Below, one piece after another: positions 17,026 through 25,454 of a DNA stretch of 54,254 bases. The notes under the pieces were generated by a model that searched no databases, had not been told where the DNA came from, and was given only the letters and a program-made list of their open reading frames with translations. Positions within the stretch are counted from its first letter, which is position 1, and each line of letters begins with the position of its first letter. The translations under genes were made by a program, and so were the position numbers. The stretch comes from Chryseobacterium sp. RU37D (GTDB taxonomy: Bacteria > Bacteroidota > Bacteroidia > Flavobacteriales > Weeksellaceae). The DNA is taken from contig NZ_FTMM01000021.1 of the NCBI RefSeq assembly GCF_900156075.1, forward strand, positions 1 to 54,254, read 5' to 3'.

Positions 17026-17055
17026 TTTGAGATAATGAAAAAAGTCCTATCTTTG
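17026..17055 (+). promoter_or_regulatory. Promoter of the tRNA cluster
   Basis: TTTG at 17026-17029, an 18-base spacer and TATCTTTG at 17048-17055 match the Bacteroidota consensus. The predicted start lies about 50 bases before the first tRNA. Confidence 0.65.
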
Positions 17056-17109
17056 CACCACTTAAAACGAGGGACATTACTTAAATGAAAACTTGGTAAT
17101 AAAGTAGCC

Positions 17110-17182
17110 GACTCGGTAGCTCAGCTGGTAGAGCAATACACTTTTAATGTATGGGTCCTGGGTTCGAATCCCAGCCGAGTCA
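17110..17182 (+). tRNA. tRNA-Lys (TTT), copy 1
   Basis: A 73-nt cloverleaf with acceptor GACTCGG pairing with CCGAGTC, discriminator A, anticodon loop CTTTTAA (anticodon TTT) and T loop GGTTCGAATCC. CCA is not encoded. The body is identical to copy 2 except for the acceptor stem. Confidence 0.95.
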
Positions 17183-17217
17183 CGAGCAATAAATTACTAG
17201 ATTTTTGTAATTTAATT

Positions 17218-17300
17218 GCCTGCGTGGTGAAATTGGTAGACACGCCATCTTGAGGGGGTGGTTTCCTAAGGATGTGCTGGTTCGAGTCCAGTCGCAGGCA
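17218..17300 (+). tRNA. tRNA-Leu (GAG)
   Basis: An 83-nt tRNA with acceptor GCCTGCG pairing with CGCAGGC and discriminator A. The anticodon stem CCATC/GGTGG encloses the loop TTGAGGG, giving anticodon GAG. The long variable arm (TTTCCTAAGGAT) is typical of tRNA-Leu. Confidence 0.93.
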
Positions 17301-17373
17301 CACTGCAGAAAATTGAAATAATTAATACGACAGATAAAATTTAATTTTATATTTATCGTTATTAATTGTAGCC

Positions 17374-17446
17374 GACCTGGTAGCTCAGCTGGTAGAGCAA
17401 TACACTTTTAATGTATGGGTCCTGGGTTCGAATCCCAGCCAGGTCA
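17374..17446 (+). tRNA. tRNA-Lys (TTT), copy 2
   Basis: A 73-nt cloverleaf with acceptor GACCTGG pairing with CCAGGTC, discriminator A and anticodon TTT. It differs from copy 1 only in paired, compensated positions of the acceptor stem. Confidence 0.95.
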
Positions 17447-17500
17447 CAAGTTTACTGAAAAGTAAATTTTTTTCATATTAATATTTTGTGATTTGGTGTT

Positions 17501-17532
17501 TCAAAGGCTTCGTAAGAAGCCTTTGATTTTAT
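17501..17532 (+). terminator. Terminator of the tRNA cluster
   Basis: TCAAAGGCTTC and GAAGCCTTTGA form a perfect 11-bp stem with loop GTAA, followed by TTTTATAT. Confidence 0.8.
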
Positions 17533-17599
17533 ATATATTCATATTCATTTCATATTCTTGTTTCTTAAATCAATTTTGGCTTTTTATAAATACAACTAT

Positions 17600-17720
17600 A
17601 GATCCTTCGACTGCTTCGCGCTCGGGATGATACTGCAGAAAATATACCTTTTGAGATATGTGTAGTAATAAAATATAGTATTAGCGGTATCATCCCGAGC
17701 GCGAAGCAGTCGAAGGATCT
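17600..17720. repeat. 34-bp perfect inverted repeat (REP/BIME-like)
   Basis: The arms at 17600-17633 and 17687-17720 are exact reverse complements over 34 bases (core CTTCGACTGCTTCGCGCTC) and are separated by 53 AT-rich bases. The arms are much more GC-rich than the surroundings. This is the layout of extragenic palindromic repeats found many times in some Chryseobacterium genomes. The rest of the 405-bp gap (17447-17851) holds the tRNA terminator and nothing else that I recognise. Confidence 0.8.
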
Positions 17721-17851
17721 CAGATCTCTGCATTAAATAAATACTTTAAATTAAAAAACAAAAAGCGCTACTCAAAAGCAACGCCATATATTATATTAAC
17801 TGTAGATAGAATATTTTCAAAGATAAGCCTCAGTTTCACCCTATCTTAACC

Positions 17852-18700
17852 TTAGTCCAAATGCATATTATCAATCAATCTCACTCCATCCACTACTACT
17901 ACGATAAAGGCTCTGAAATTTCTGTCTTTATAGAAAAAATCCGTTTCTTTTAAAGTATCTTCATCCGCAATTAAAAAATACTCCAACTGCATGCCTTTTT
18001 GATTGTCAAAAATATCATTAACCCTTTTTTTGATTTCAGGAATTGTAATAATGCGAAACCAGTCATTGACCTTTTTTAAAGTTTCATAAATAACTTTGGA
18101 TGCTTCTCTACGATCTTCATGAAGCCTTTGATTTCTTGAGCTTAAAGCTAACCCGTTTTCTGCCCTGAAAATAGGAACTCCCTTTATTTTTACCGGAAGT
18201 TTTTTCTTTTCAACCATTTTTTTGATGATGGCTAGTTGCTGAAAGTCTTTTTCTCCAAAATAAGCATTATCCGGCTTTACCTGATTAAAAAGCTCCTCCA
18301 CCACCGTTCCTACACCGTCAAAATGTCCCGGGCGTGATTTGCCTTCCATTTCATCTTCCAGCCCATCAAAATCATAATGCCGGCTTTCAGTTTTTTCAGG
18401 ATAAATATCGGTTATCTTAGGGATGTAGACGGCATCCACTAAACCAGAATTTTCAAGGATCAGAATATCTCGGTTAATGTCTCTCGGGTATTTTTCAAGG
18501 TCCTCAGGATTGTTAAATTGAGTAGGATTAACAAAAATTGATGATACAACCAGATCATTTTCTTCTCTTGCCTTTTCGTACAATGATAAATGTCCTTTAT
18601 GAAGGGCTCCCATTGTAGGAGCAAAACCGATTTTTTTGCCTATTTCCTTCTGTCTTTCAATGAAATCCTGAAGAACTTTTTTACTTTTTAAAACTTCCAT
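17852..18700 (-). CDS. panC: Pantothenate synthetase
   Basis: PanC joins pantoate and beta-alanine with ATP to give pantothenate, a coenzyme A precursor. The 282-residue length is standard. The nucleotide-binding PTMGALHKGH (residues 28-37, HIGH-like His34 and His37) is present, as are FVNPTQFNNPEDLEKYPR, the pantoate-binding YFGEKDFQQL, and the KMSKS-like ALSSRNQRL. It is divergently transcribed from the GT5-like gene with a 180-base shared promoter region. Synteny with the GT5-like, DUF4270 and glmS genes is common in Flavobacteriia. Confidence 0.96.
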   Translation of the reverse strand: MEVLKSKKVLQDFIERQKEIGKKIGFAPTMGALHKGHLSLYEKAREENDLVVSSIFVNPTQFNNPEDLEKYPRDINRDILILENSGLVDAVYIPKITDIYPEKTESRHYDFDGLEDEMEGKSRPGHFDGVGTVVEELFNQVKPDNAYFGEKDFQQLAIIKKMVEKKKLPVKIKGVPIFRAENGLALSSRNQRLHEDRREASKVIYETLKKVNDWFRIITIPEIKKRVNDIFDNQKGMQLEYFLIADEDTLKETDFFYKDRNFRAFIVVVVDGVRLIDNMHLD

Positions 18701-18712
18701 AGTTTATTTTAA

Positions 18713-18731
18713 TAGTATTTCAAAAATACTA
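18713..18731 (-). promoter_or_regulatory. panC promoter element inside a palindrome
   Basis: TATTTTTG on the minus strand (18728-18721) fits TAnnTTTG and lies 21 bases before the panC ATG. It sits inside the inverted repeat TAGTATTT..AAATACTA (18713-18731), which could be an operator. Confidence 0.4.
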
Positions 18732-18834
18732 AAAATATCATATAATTATTATAGAATAAGGACTACTTTTAATAATTTAGAAAGGGAATTATCGTAAAAA
18801 AATGTTAATTAAAATAATGTTGGATGTTTTTTTG

Positions 18835-18842
18835 TAATTTTG
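18835..18842 (+). promoter_or_regulatory. -7 element for the GT5-like gene
   Basis: TAATTTTG fits TAnnTTTG and lies 39 bases before the ATG at 18881. No well-placed -33 element is seen. Confidence 0.45.
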
Positions 18843-18880
18843 CGCATCAAAGCATTTTTATAAAAATTAGATAGAAGTTT

Positions 18881-19651
18881 ATGCCGAATCAAAAAATACT
18901 GTACATTACTACGGAAATGTATCCATATCAGGAAGACACAAATATGGCTACAGTGGTAAATAAAATGGCGCTTAAAATGCACAATGAAGGCAATGATGTA
19001 AGAGTTTTTATGCCAAGATTTGGACAAATAAGTGAAAGGAAGTTCCAGCTTCATGAGGTGATTCGCCTTTCCGGGATGAATATTATTATTAATGATCTGG
19101 ATCAGCCTCTAATTATTAAAGTAGCGTCTCTTCCGGGGGAAAGGCTTCAGGTCTACTTTATTGATAATGAAGAATATTTCAAAAGAAAACAATATTATTT
19201 CGATGATGAAGGAAATCCTTTCGATGATAATGATGAAAGAGCGATCTTCTTCGCAAGAGGTGTAATTGAAACTATCAAAAAACTCAATTGGGTTCCGGAT
19301 GTAATTCATCTGAATGGATGGATGTCTTCCTTCGTTCCTATTTATTTGAAAACGTATTACGAATCTGATACATATTTTAAAGACGCTAAAATTGTCCTTT
19401 CTTTATACAATGAAAAGGATGCGCTGCTTGCTCAGAATATTGATGAAAAACTTAAATTTGATAATATTTCAGGGTTAAAAGCGTTAGATAATCCAAGTGT
19501 TAAAACTTTTGTAATCGAAAGCATGAACTACGTAGATATGGTGGTAAAGGGTGATGAATTTCTTGATGAAGACTTAGATAAAGCCTTCAATGAAACAACA
19601 ACTCCGAAATCAGAATATCTTGATGTAGATTCTATAAATCAACTTTATTAA
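18881..19651 (+). CDS. Glycogen synthase-like protein, GT5 N-terminal domain only
   Basis: A 256-residue protein matching only the N-terminal half of glycogen/starch synthases: KILYITTEMYPYQEDTNMATV corresponds to the start (usually with a KxGGL motif, here absent), RVFMPRFG to the second motif, and PDVIHLNGWMSS to the conserved HxHDW region. The C-terminal ADP-glucose-binding lobe is missing. The KxGGL loss and missing lobe argue against glycogen synthesis. The same short version is conserved in Flavobacteriia next to panC and DUF4270, so it is a stable family rather than a fragment. The role is unknown. The DUF4270 gene follows after 13 bases. Confidence 0.8.
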   Translation: MPNQKILYITTEMYPYQEDTNMATVVNKMALKMHNEGNDVRVFMPRFGQISERKFQLHEVIRLSGMNIIINDLDQPLIIKVASLPGERLQVYFIDNEEYFKRKQYYFDDEGNPFDDNDERAIFFARGVIETIKKLNWVPDVIHLNGWMSSFVPIYLKTYYESDTYFKDAKIVLSLYNEKDALLAQNIDEKLKFDNISGLKALDNPSVKTFVIESMNYVDMVVKGDEFLDEDLDKAFNETTTPKSEYLDVDSINQLY

Positions 19652-19664
19652 AAAACACATTTTA

Positions 19665-21251
19665 ATGATCTATACTATTAAAAAAGCGATCACCGTTATG
19701 TCTCTGGTGGTTTTTGGAAGTGTATTGCTTTATAATTGCGAACCGGATGTAGATTCTTTGGGAGAGCAATTGTTCTTAGACGGAGCTGCACAGGGTAATG
19801 AAAAATCTTTTGAAGTAGTTGCCTTTAATATTAATAATAACGACAGTATCAGAAGCGATGCTTCCAAGCTTGGATCCGCAGTGCTTGGAGCTTTTGATGA
19901 GTCTCAGTTTGGGAGACAGAAAGCTTCTTATCTTACGCAGCTGAGATTATCTACCTATGATCCTGATTTTGGGACAAATGCCGTGGTAGACTCTGTGGTT
20001 TTGGTAATGAAACCTACTTATGCGAGCGATTCTATTACAACTACAACAGACGAAAATTTTGTTTATGCAGGAGTAGACGGAAATGTGGATGCAAAAAAAG
20101 TAGTCAATACATATCCTGTTTTAAAATATGGAAAAGCGAAAAGAACATTCAATATCAGAGTTCATGAGGTAAATGATTTCTTAAAAGGATCTTCAGACAG
20201 TGTGAAGTCTAACCAGGTGTTTGCTTATGGTACTGATTTAGGTTCGAAAGAATTTAAAGGAAAAATCAGCACTGTAGCTATTACAAAAGATTCTGACGGA
20301 AGTGCTTTGTTTACAACAACAACTCCGGGTATTAGAATTCAGCTGGATAAAACATTCTTCCAGAATAAAATTATAGCTAAAAAAGATCAGCCCGAGCTTC
20401 AGGATGCCTCAAACTTTATTAGATACTTTAAAGGACTTAGAATTTCTGTGGATGAAAATGACGGGTATTTATTCCAGTTTTCTCCAAACGATATGGAGCT
20501 GATCATGTACTATAAATATGATAAAGTTGATGGAAGTACTACAACAAGGCCGCAAACGACATATTCATTTGCTTTAGGTTCTACCAATACGCATATTGGG
20601 CAATATGAGTACAACAGAATGGGATCTGCATTAGGAAGCACTTCGATTGGAAATGATGTTGCCGGGGATCCAAAATTATATTTGCAGGGTATGGGGGGGC
20701 CTTCCATTGGGGTAAAAATTCCTCAATCTACAATAGATCAGCTTAAGCAGGAATATAATAATAAAAAAGCTGCAATTATCAGTGCAAAAATCAGAATTTA
20801 CACAGATAAGGATTCTTGGGATAATACCTATTCAAAACCTACGGCATTTACTTTCTTTCAAAAGTATAAAGACCCTAAAAAACCTAATAGTCTTACAGGT
20901 CAACCTTCAACAGTTACAAACTTTACTGCAGATTGGTTAAATTTATCCTCACTTCCAGGATTTACATTCTACAAAGCATACGATTTAGACAAAAACCCTT
21001 CATACTATGAATTTGTAGTTACAAAATCAATAAAAGACTTTATAGAATCTACGGATGCTGATACAATTGAATATAATAAAACCAGATATTTTAGAATTGA
21101 CATGGGAACATTCCTAAGCAATACTGATGGTACGCTGGCGGGATATAAATTCACTTCCAGAGCTTATAATACAAACAGAGCAGTATTTGTAGGATCAGAC
21201 CTAGCTAATGCAAACAGGGTACAGCTGAAAATAATTTATGGTACAAAATAA
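19665..21251 (+). CDS. DUF4270-family lipoprotein
   Basis: A 528-residue secreted protein with an N-terminal hydrophobic segment and a likely lipoprotein cysteine (YNCEPDVDSLG, Cys at residue 26). The early motif VDSLGEQLFLDG, the SKLGSAVLGAFDE..FGRQKASYLTQLRL segment and the C-terminal region rich in short beta motifs match DUF4270, a Bacteroidota cell-surface family of unknown function. It lies between the GT5-like gene (13 bases) and glmS (19 bases), suggesting one transcript. The linkage to glmS hints at a link with envelope sugars, but that is inference. Confidence 0.88.
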   Translation: MIYTIKKAITVMSLVVFGSVLLYNCEPDVDSLGEQLFLDGAAQGNEKSFEVVAFNINNNDSIRSDASKLGSAVLGAFDESQFGRQKASYLTQLRLSTYDPDFGTNAVVDSVVLVMKPTYASDSITTTTDENFVYAGVDGNVDAKKVVNTYPVLKYGKAKRTFNIRVHEVNDFLKGSSDSVKSNQVFAYGTDLGSKEFKGKISTVAITKDSDGSALFTTTTPGIRIQLDKTFFQNKIIAKKDQPELQDASNFIRYFKGLRISVDENDGYLFQFSPNDMELIMYYKYDKVDGSTTTRPQTTYSFALGSTNTHIGQYEYNRMGSALGSTSIGNDVAGDPKLYLQGMGGPSIGVKIPQSTIDQLKQEYNNKKAAIISAKIRIYTDKDSWDNTYSKPTAFTFFQKYKDPKKPNSLTGQPSTVTNFTADWLNLSSLPGFTFYKAYDLDKNPSYYEFVVTKSIKDFIESTDADTIEYNKTRYFRIDMGTFLSNTDGTLAGYKFTSRAYNTNRAVFVGSDLANANRVQLKIIYGTK

Positions 21252-21270
21252 ATAAAACACTTAATAATAT

Positions 21271-23124
21271 ATGTGCGGAATAGTTGGATATACAGGTTTT
21301 CAAGACGCTTACGATATTGTAATTAATGGTCTTAGAAGATTAGAATACAGAGGGTATGATAGTGCTGGAATTGTTTTGGAAGACACAAACAATAAGTTTG
21401 AGGTTGAAAAAACAAAAGGAAAAGTAGATGATCTTGTGAATATCTCTGGAAAGTTGAAGGGAGTTGCTAAAATCGGGATGGGACACACCCGTTGGGCAAC
21501 TCATGGGATTCCGAGTGACAGGAATTCTCACCCGCATTTATCAAACAATAATAAAATTGCCCTAGTTCATAATGGTATCATTGAAAATTATGATACCATT
21601 AAGAAAATGCTTACAGGCAAAGGATTTACATTTAAATCTGAAACGGATACAGAAGTTCTGGTAAATCTAATCCAATATTTTATGGATTTGAATCCAGAGA
21701 CGGATTTCCCGACATCAGTAAGATTTGCCCTGAATGAGGTATATGGAGCTTATGCCATTACGGTAATGCATGAAGATTATCCGGGTGTATTGGTTGTGGG
21801 AAGATTAGGTTCTCCCTTGGCTATCGGAATTGGTGATAAAGAATATTTTATAGCTTCAGATGCATCTCCTTTCGTAGAATTTACAAAAGAAGCTATTTAT
21901 CTTGAAGAAGGCCATATGGCTACTATTTCATTGGAAAATGGAGTAGACATCAGAACAATTAATAATAATTCCAAGATTGAGCCTGAGATTCAGGAGCTTA
22001 AGTTGAGCTTGGAACAGATCGAAAAAGGAGGCTACGAGCATTTCATGCTAAAAGAAATTTTCGAACAGCCAAAATCCGTTCACGATACCATGAGAGGAAG
22101 ATTGCTTGTAGATGAAGGAGTGATCAAAATGGCAGGGATATGGGATCATATCGAGAGATTCAAAAATGCGAACAGAATCATTATCATTGCCTGCGGAACT
22201 TCTTGGCATGCAGGTCTTATCGGGGAATATCTTATCGAAGAATATGCAAGAATTCCTGTAGAAGTAGAATATGCATCAGAATTCAGATACAGAAATCCTA
22301 TTATTACGGATAAAGATGTGGTGATTGCCATTTCCCAGTCTGGAGAAACGGCTGATACAATGGCAGCATTAAAGCTGGCTAAAGAAAAAGGAGCGTTTAT
22401 CTATGGTATTTGTAACGTGGTTGATTCTTCCATTGCAAGAATCACAGATGCAGGATCATATACTCACGCAGGTCCTGAAATTGGGGTAGCTTCTACAAAA
22501 GCTTTCACTGCACAGCTTACTATTCTTACTTTGATTGCTTTCAAATTAGGTAAGCACAATGGTAATCTAGGAAATGCAGACTTCATGAGCCTTATCGCGG
22601 AATTAGATGCTATTCCTAAAAAAATTGAAGATGTATTAAGCTCTACACACGAATTAGTGCAGAATATTGCAAAAGATTTCGTGACTGCTACCAACTTCCT
22701 TTATTTAGGAAGGGGATACAATTATCCGGCAGCTCTGGAAGGTGCATTAAAATTGAAGGAAATCTCATATATTCATGCTGAAGGATACCCGGCTGCAGAA
22801 ATGAAGCATGGCCCGATTGCATTAATTGACGAAAATATGCCGATCGTAATTATTGCTCCTAAAAAAGGACATTATGATAAGATTGTAAGCAACGTTCAGG
22901 AAATTAAAGCCAGAAAGGGGAAAATTATTGCTGTTGTAAATAAAGGAGATACTCAGGTAAGTGCGATGGCAGACTATGTGATCGAGATTCCTGAAACGGC
23001 AGAATGTTTCTCGCCAATCGTTGCATCAGTGCCTTTACAGCTTTTGGCATATTATATTGCTGTGTACAGAGGAGCTAATGTAGACCAACCAAGAAACCTT
23101 GCAAAGTCGGTAACTGTAGAATAA
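21271..23124 (+). CDS. glmS: Glutamine--fructose-6-phosphate aminotransferase (isomerizing)
   Basis: GlmS makes glucosamine-6-phosphate from fructose-6-phosphate and glutamine, the entry to amino-sugar and peptidoglycan synthesis. The 617-residue length is typical. The N-terminal glutaminase starts MCGIVGYTG with nucleophile Cys2 and carries the GHTRWATHG and HNGIIENY motifs. Two SIS domains follow, with SQSGETADT in the first and the end DQPRNLAKSVTVE, as expected for the family. The 19-base upstream spacer leaves no room for a glmS ribozyme, so control must differ from that in Gram-positives. Confidence 0.97.
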   Translation: MCGIVGYTGFQDAYDIVINGLRRLEYRGYDSAGIVLEDTNNKFEVEKTKGKVDDLVNISGKLKGVAKIGMGHTRWATHGIPSDRNSHPHLSNNNKIALVHNGIIENYDTIKKMLTGKGFTFKSETDTEVLVNLIQYFMDLNPETDFPTSVRFALNEVYGAYAITVMHEDYPGVLVVGRLGSPLAIGIGDKEYFIASDASPFVEFTKEAIYLEEGHMATISLENGVDIRTINNNSKIEPEIQELKLSLEQIEKGGYEHFMLKEIFEQPKSVHDTMRGRLLVDEGVIKMAGIWDHIERFKNANRIIIIACGTSWHAGLIGEYLIEEYARIPVEVEYASEFRYRNPIITDKDVVIAISQSGETADTMAALKLAKEKGAFIYGICNVVDSSIARITDAGSYTHAGPEIGVASTKAFTAQLTILTLIAFKLGKHNGNLGNADFMSLIAELDAIPKKIEDVLSSTHELVQNIAKDFVTATNFLYLGRGYNYPAALEGALKLKEISYIHAEGYPAAEMKHGPIALIDENMPIVIIAPKKGHYDKIVSNVQEIKARKGKIIAVVNKGDTQVSAMADYVIEIPETAECFSPIVASVPLQLLAYYIAVYRGANVDQPRNLAKSVTVE

Positions 23125-23232
23125 AAATTTGTTGTAAATAAAATAAATTTAGATTTCTTCCGTTATTTCAAAAAAAATCTTAAAAGTTTCTTAAAAAAAT
23201 TATATATTTACGGCTTAATTATAAAAATTAAC

Positions 23233-24651
23233 ATGAAAAGGATATTTCTTTTATTATTGTCTGCGTCGGTAGCATCGGTATCTTGTTCAGGTGGGGGATC
23301 TTCTTCAGTAGGAAAACCCGGAACAAAAGGAGAATTGATACCAAGAGAAAAAACAAAATCGTTTGTAGCGGAGAGACCATACGGAATGGTTGCAATTCCT
23401 GCAGGATCATTTGTTGCTGGTCTTGCTGATCAGGATCCTACAAATACTCCTGAAAAAGCAAACCTTAAAACTGTTACTGTTTCTTCTTTCTTCATGGATG
23501 AAGCGGAAACTACTAATGCAGAATACAGAGTATTCATTAATTATGTAAGAGACTCTATTGCCAGAACTCTTCTAGCTGAAGCTGCCGGAGAAGGTGGTGA
23601 AGGAAAAGGTAAAGGTACAAGCATCGGAGATTACGCTTATCTAGCTCAAAAAGAAGAAAATTTGACACCATATCAAGAATATTTAGAGGGACAAGGAGGA
23701 GGAGGAGAAGGAACCTATGATCCAACTAAAAGATTAGATTGGAAAGTTCCTTTGAACTGGAATACTTCCAAATATCCTGATGTAGAATACGCTGAGGTTT
23801 TAGAATCTATGTATTTGCCAGCTTCTTCCAGAATTGGTAATGAGAGAATCCTTGATGTTAGTAAGCTTAAATATACTTACAGATGGGGAGATATGGATGT
23901 TGCTTTAGCTGAAAAAGAAAGAGGTGTAAACTACCTTAGAAGCGAAAGCATTGCCATCTATCCTGATACAACTGTTTGGGTAAAAGATTTCCATTTTGCA
24001 TACAACGAGCCATTGTTTGAGCAGTATTTCTGGCACAAGGCTTACAAAGATTATCCTGTTGTAGGGGTGACTTGGGATCAGGCGAGAGCTTATTGTAACT
24101 TCAGATCAAAATTAAAATCTGATTACAACGAAAGCTTAAAAAGAAGAAAACAAAGACCAATGAAGTTCAGACTTCCTACGGAAATCGAATGGGAATATGC
24201 TGCAAGAGGTGGAATGGAAAATGCTACTTATCCTTGGGGTGGCCCATATCTAATGGATGACCGAGGTTGCTACCTTGCCAACTTCAAACCTAAGAGAGGT
24301 AACTACATGGAAGACGATAAGAAAGGAACTTATACATATACAGCTCCAGTAAAGAAGTTTAAGAAAAATGGATTTGGATTATTTGATATGGCAGGAAACG
24401 TTTCTGAATGGACAGAGTCTGGATATAACAACTCTACTTACGGATTTGCATCTACACTAAACCCAACTATTAAGGATAAAACTGATACCAGAAAATCTGT
24501 AAGAGGCGGTTCTTGGAAAGACGTTGGCTATATGCTAATGACAGGTGCTAGAGATTGGGAAAGAAAAGATTCAGCAAGAAGCTATATCGGATTTAGAACT
24601 GTACAGGATATCCCTGAAGCTGCTGTTAAGCCAAGAAGAGTTAACAGATAA
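23233..24651 (+). CDS. gldK: T9SS ring lipoprotein GldK (PorK)
   Basis: GldK/PorK is an outer-membrane lipoprotein that forms, with GldN, the periplasmic ring of the type IX secretion system and gliding machinery. The protein has a lipoprotein signal (Cys18 in SVSCSGGG) and a formylglycine-generating-enzyme (SUMF1-like) fold visible in YGMVAIPAGSFVAG, EIEWEYAARGG, MAGNVSEWTES and VRGGSW. A Gly-rich, low-complexity insert lies near residues 117-160 (GEGGEGKGKG, GQGGGGEG). The 472-residue length is normal. It heads the gldKLMN operon, 61 bases before gldL. Confidence 0.95.
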   Translation: MKRIFLLLLSASVASVSCSGGGSSSVGKPGTKGELIPREKTKSFVAERPYGMVAIPAGSFVAGLADQDPTNTPEKANLKTVTVSSFFMDEAETTNAEYRVFINYVRDSIARTLLAEAAGEGGEGKGKGTSIGDYAYLAQKEENLTPYQEYLEGQGGGGEGTYDPTKRLDWKVPLNWNTSKYPDVEYAEVLESMYLPASSRIGNERILDVSKLKYTYRWGDMDVALAEKERGVNYLRSESIAIYPDTTVWVKDFHFAYNEPLFEQYFWHKAYKDYPVVGVTWDQARAYCNFRSKLKSDYNESLKRRKQRPMKFRLPTEIEWEYAARGGMENATYPWGGPYLMDDRGCYLANFKPKRGNYMEDDKKGTYTYTAPVKKFKKNGFGLFDMAGNVSEWTESGYNNSTYGFASTLNPTIKDKTDTRKSVRGGSWKDVGYMLMTGARDWERKDSARSYIGFRTVQDIPEAAVKPRRVNR

Positions 24652-24712
24652 TTCAATCAAACTATTATTTTTTCAATAACAATTTTATTTTAACATTAAA
24701 AAACTAACTTAT

Positions 24713-25402
24713 ATGTTTAAGACTAAAGATGCTTGGATGAATTTCTTTTATTCATTCGGTGCTGCAATTGTAATTCTTGGAGCTTGGCTTAAAATTACTC
24801 ACATTAATATCGGGCCTATTACAGGTAACGTAGCTCTTACCGTGGGACTTATCACAGAAGCGATCATCTTCATCATCTTCGCTTTTGACCCTCCAAAAAC
24901 TGAAGAGTCTTATGCCTGGGAAAATGTTTATCCGGAACTATTAGATAAACATGCAAACCCAAACCCATTACATTCTAATGTATCTTCTAAAAATATCGAT
25001 CATTTTGCTGAACTAGAAAATTCTCTTTCAGGAAAATTAGATAAAATGCTTCAGGATGCTAAACTTGATGTTCAGTTATTTGAAAGACTAAGAACAGGAA
25101 TTGATAAATTCTCTAGCTCAGTTGATCAAATTAATCAAACTGTCGACGTTTCTGCTTCTACTCATAAATATAATGAGCAGCTAAACAGAGCTGCACAGCA
25201 CATGGAAAGCATGAATGCTTTATATTCAATGCAGTTAGAAAACGGACAAAGACAGTCTGATTTTGCTAAGAAGTATGTTGAAGATATGCAAAAATCTGTT
25301 GAACACTCAGAAAAATTCAATCAAGAATTACAAGGTTTAACATCAAACTTAAACAACCTAAACAGAGTTTATGGTAGTATGTTGACTGCTATGAAGTCTT
25401 AA
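24713..25402 (+). CDS. gldL: T9SS/gliding motor protein GldL (PorL)
   Basis: GldL is an inner-membrane protein that forms with GldM the proton-driven motor of T9SS and gliding. Two transmembrane helices are visible near residues 8-30 (FFYSFGAAIVILGAWLK) and 37-58 (ALTVGLITEAIIFIIFAF); the second holds the Glu (E50) proposed to couple protons in this family. After the helices comes a long cytoplasmic, coiled-coil-rich tail (residues 95-229). The 229-residue length is normal. It lies between gldK and gldM with short spacers. Confidence 0.95.
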   Translation: MFKTKDAWMNFFYSFGAAIVILGAWLKITHINIGPITGNVALTVGLITEAIIFIIFAFDPPKTEESYAWENVYPELLDKHANPNPLHSNVSSKNIDHFAELENSLSGKLDKMLQDAKLDVQLFERLRTGIDKFSSSVDQINQTVDVSASTHKYNEQLNRAAQHMESMNALYSMQLENGQRQSDFAKKYVEDMQKSVEHSEKFNQELQGLTSNLNNLNRVYGSMLTAMKS

Positions 25403-25454
25403 TTCCCTAACCATTTCTAATTTAACAACTTAATCAAAAAACAAAGAAAAGAGA

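Noticed and set aside
21240..21270. Possible glmS ribozyme or riboswitch in front of glmS
   Set aside because: Only 19 bases separate the DUF4270 stop and the glmS ATG, too little for the ribozyme.
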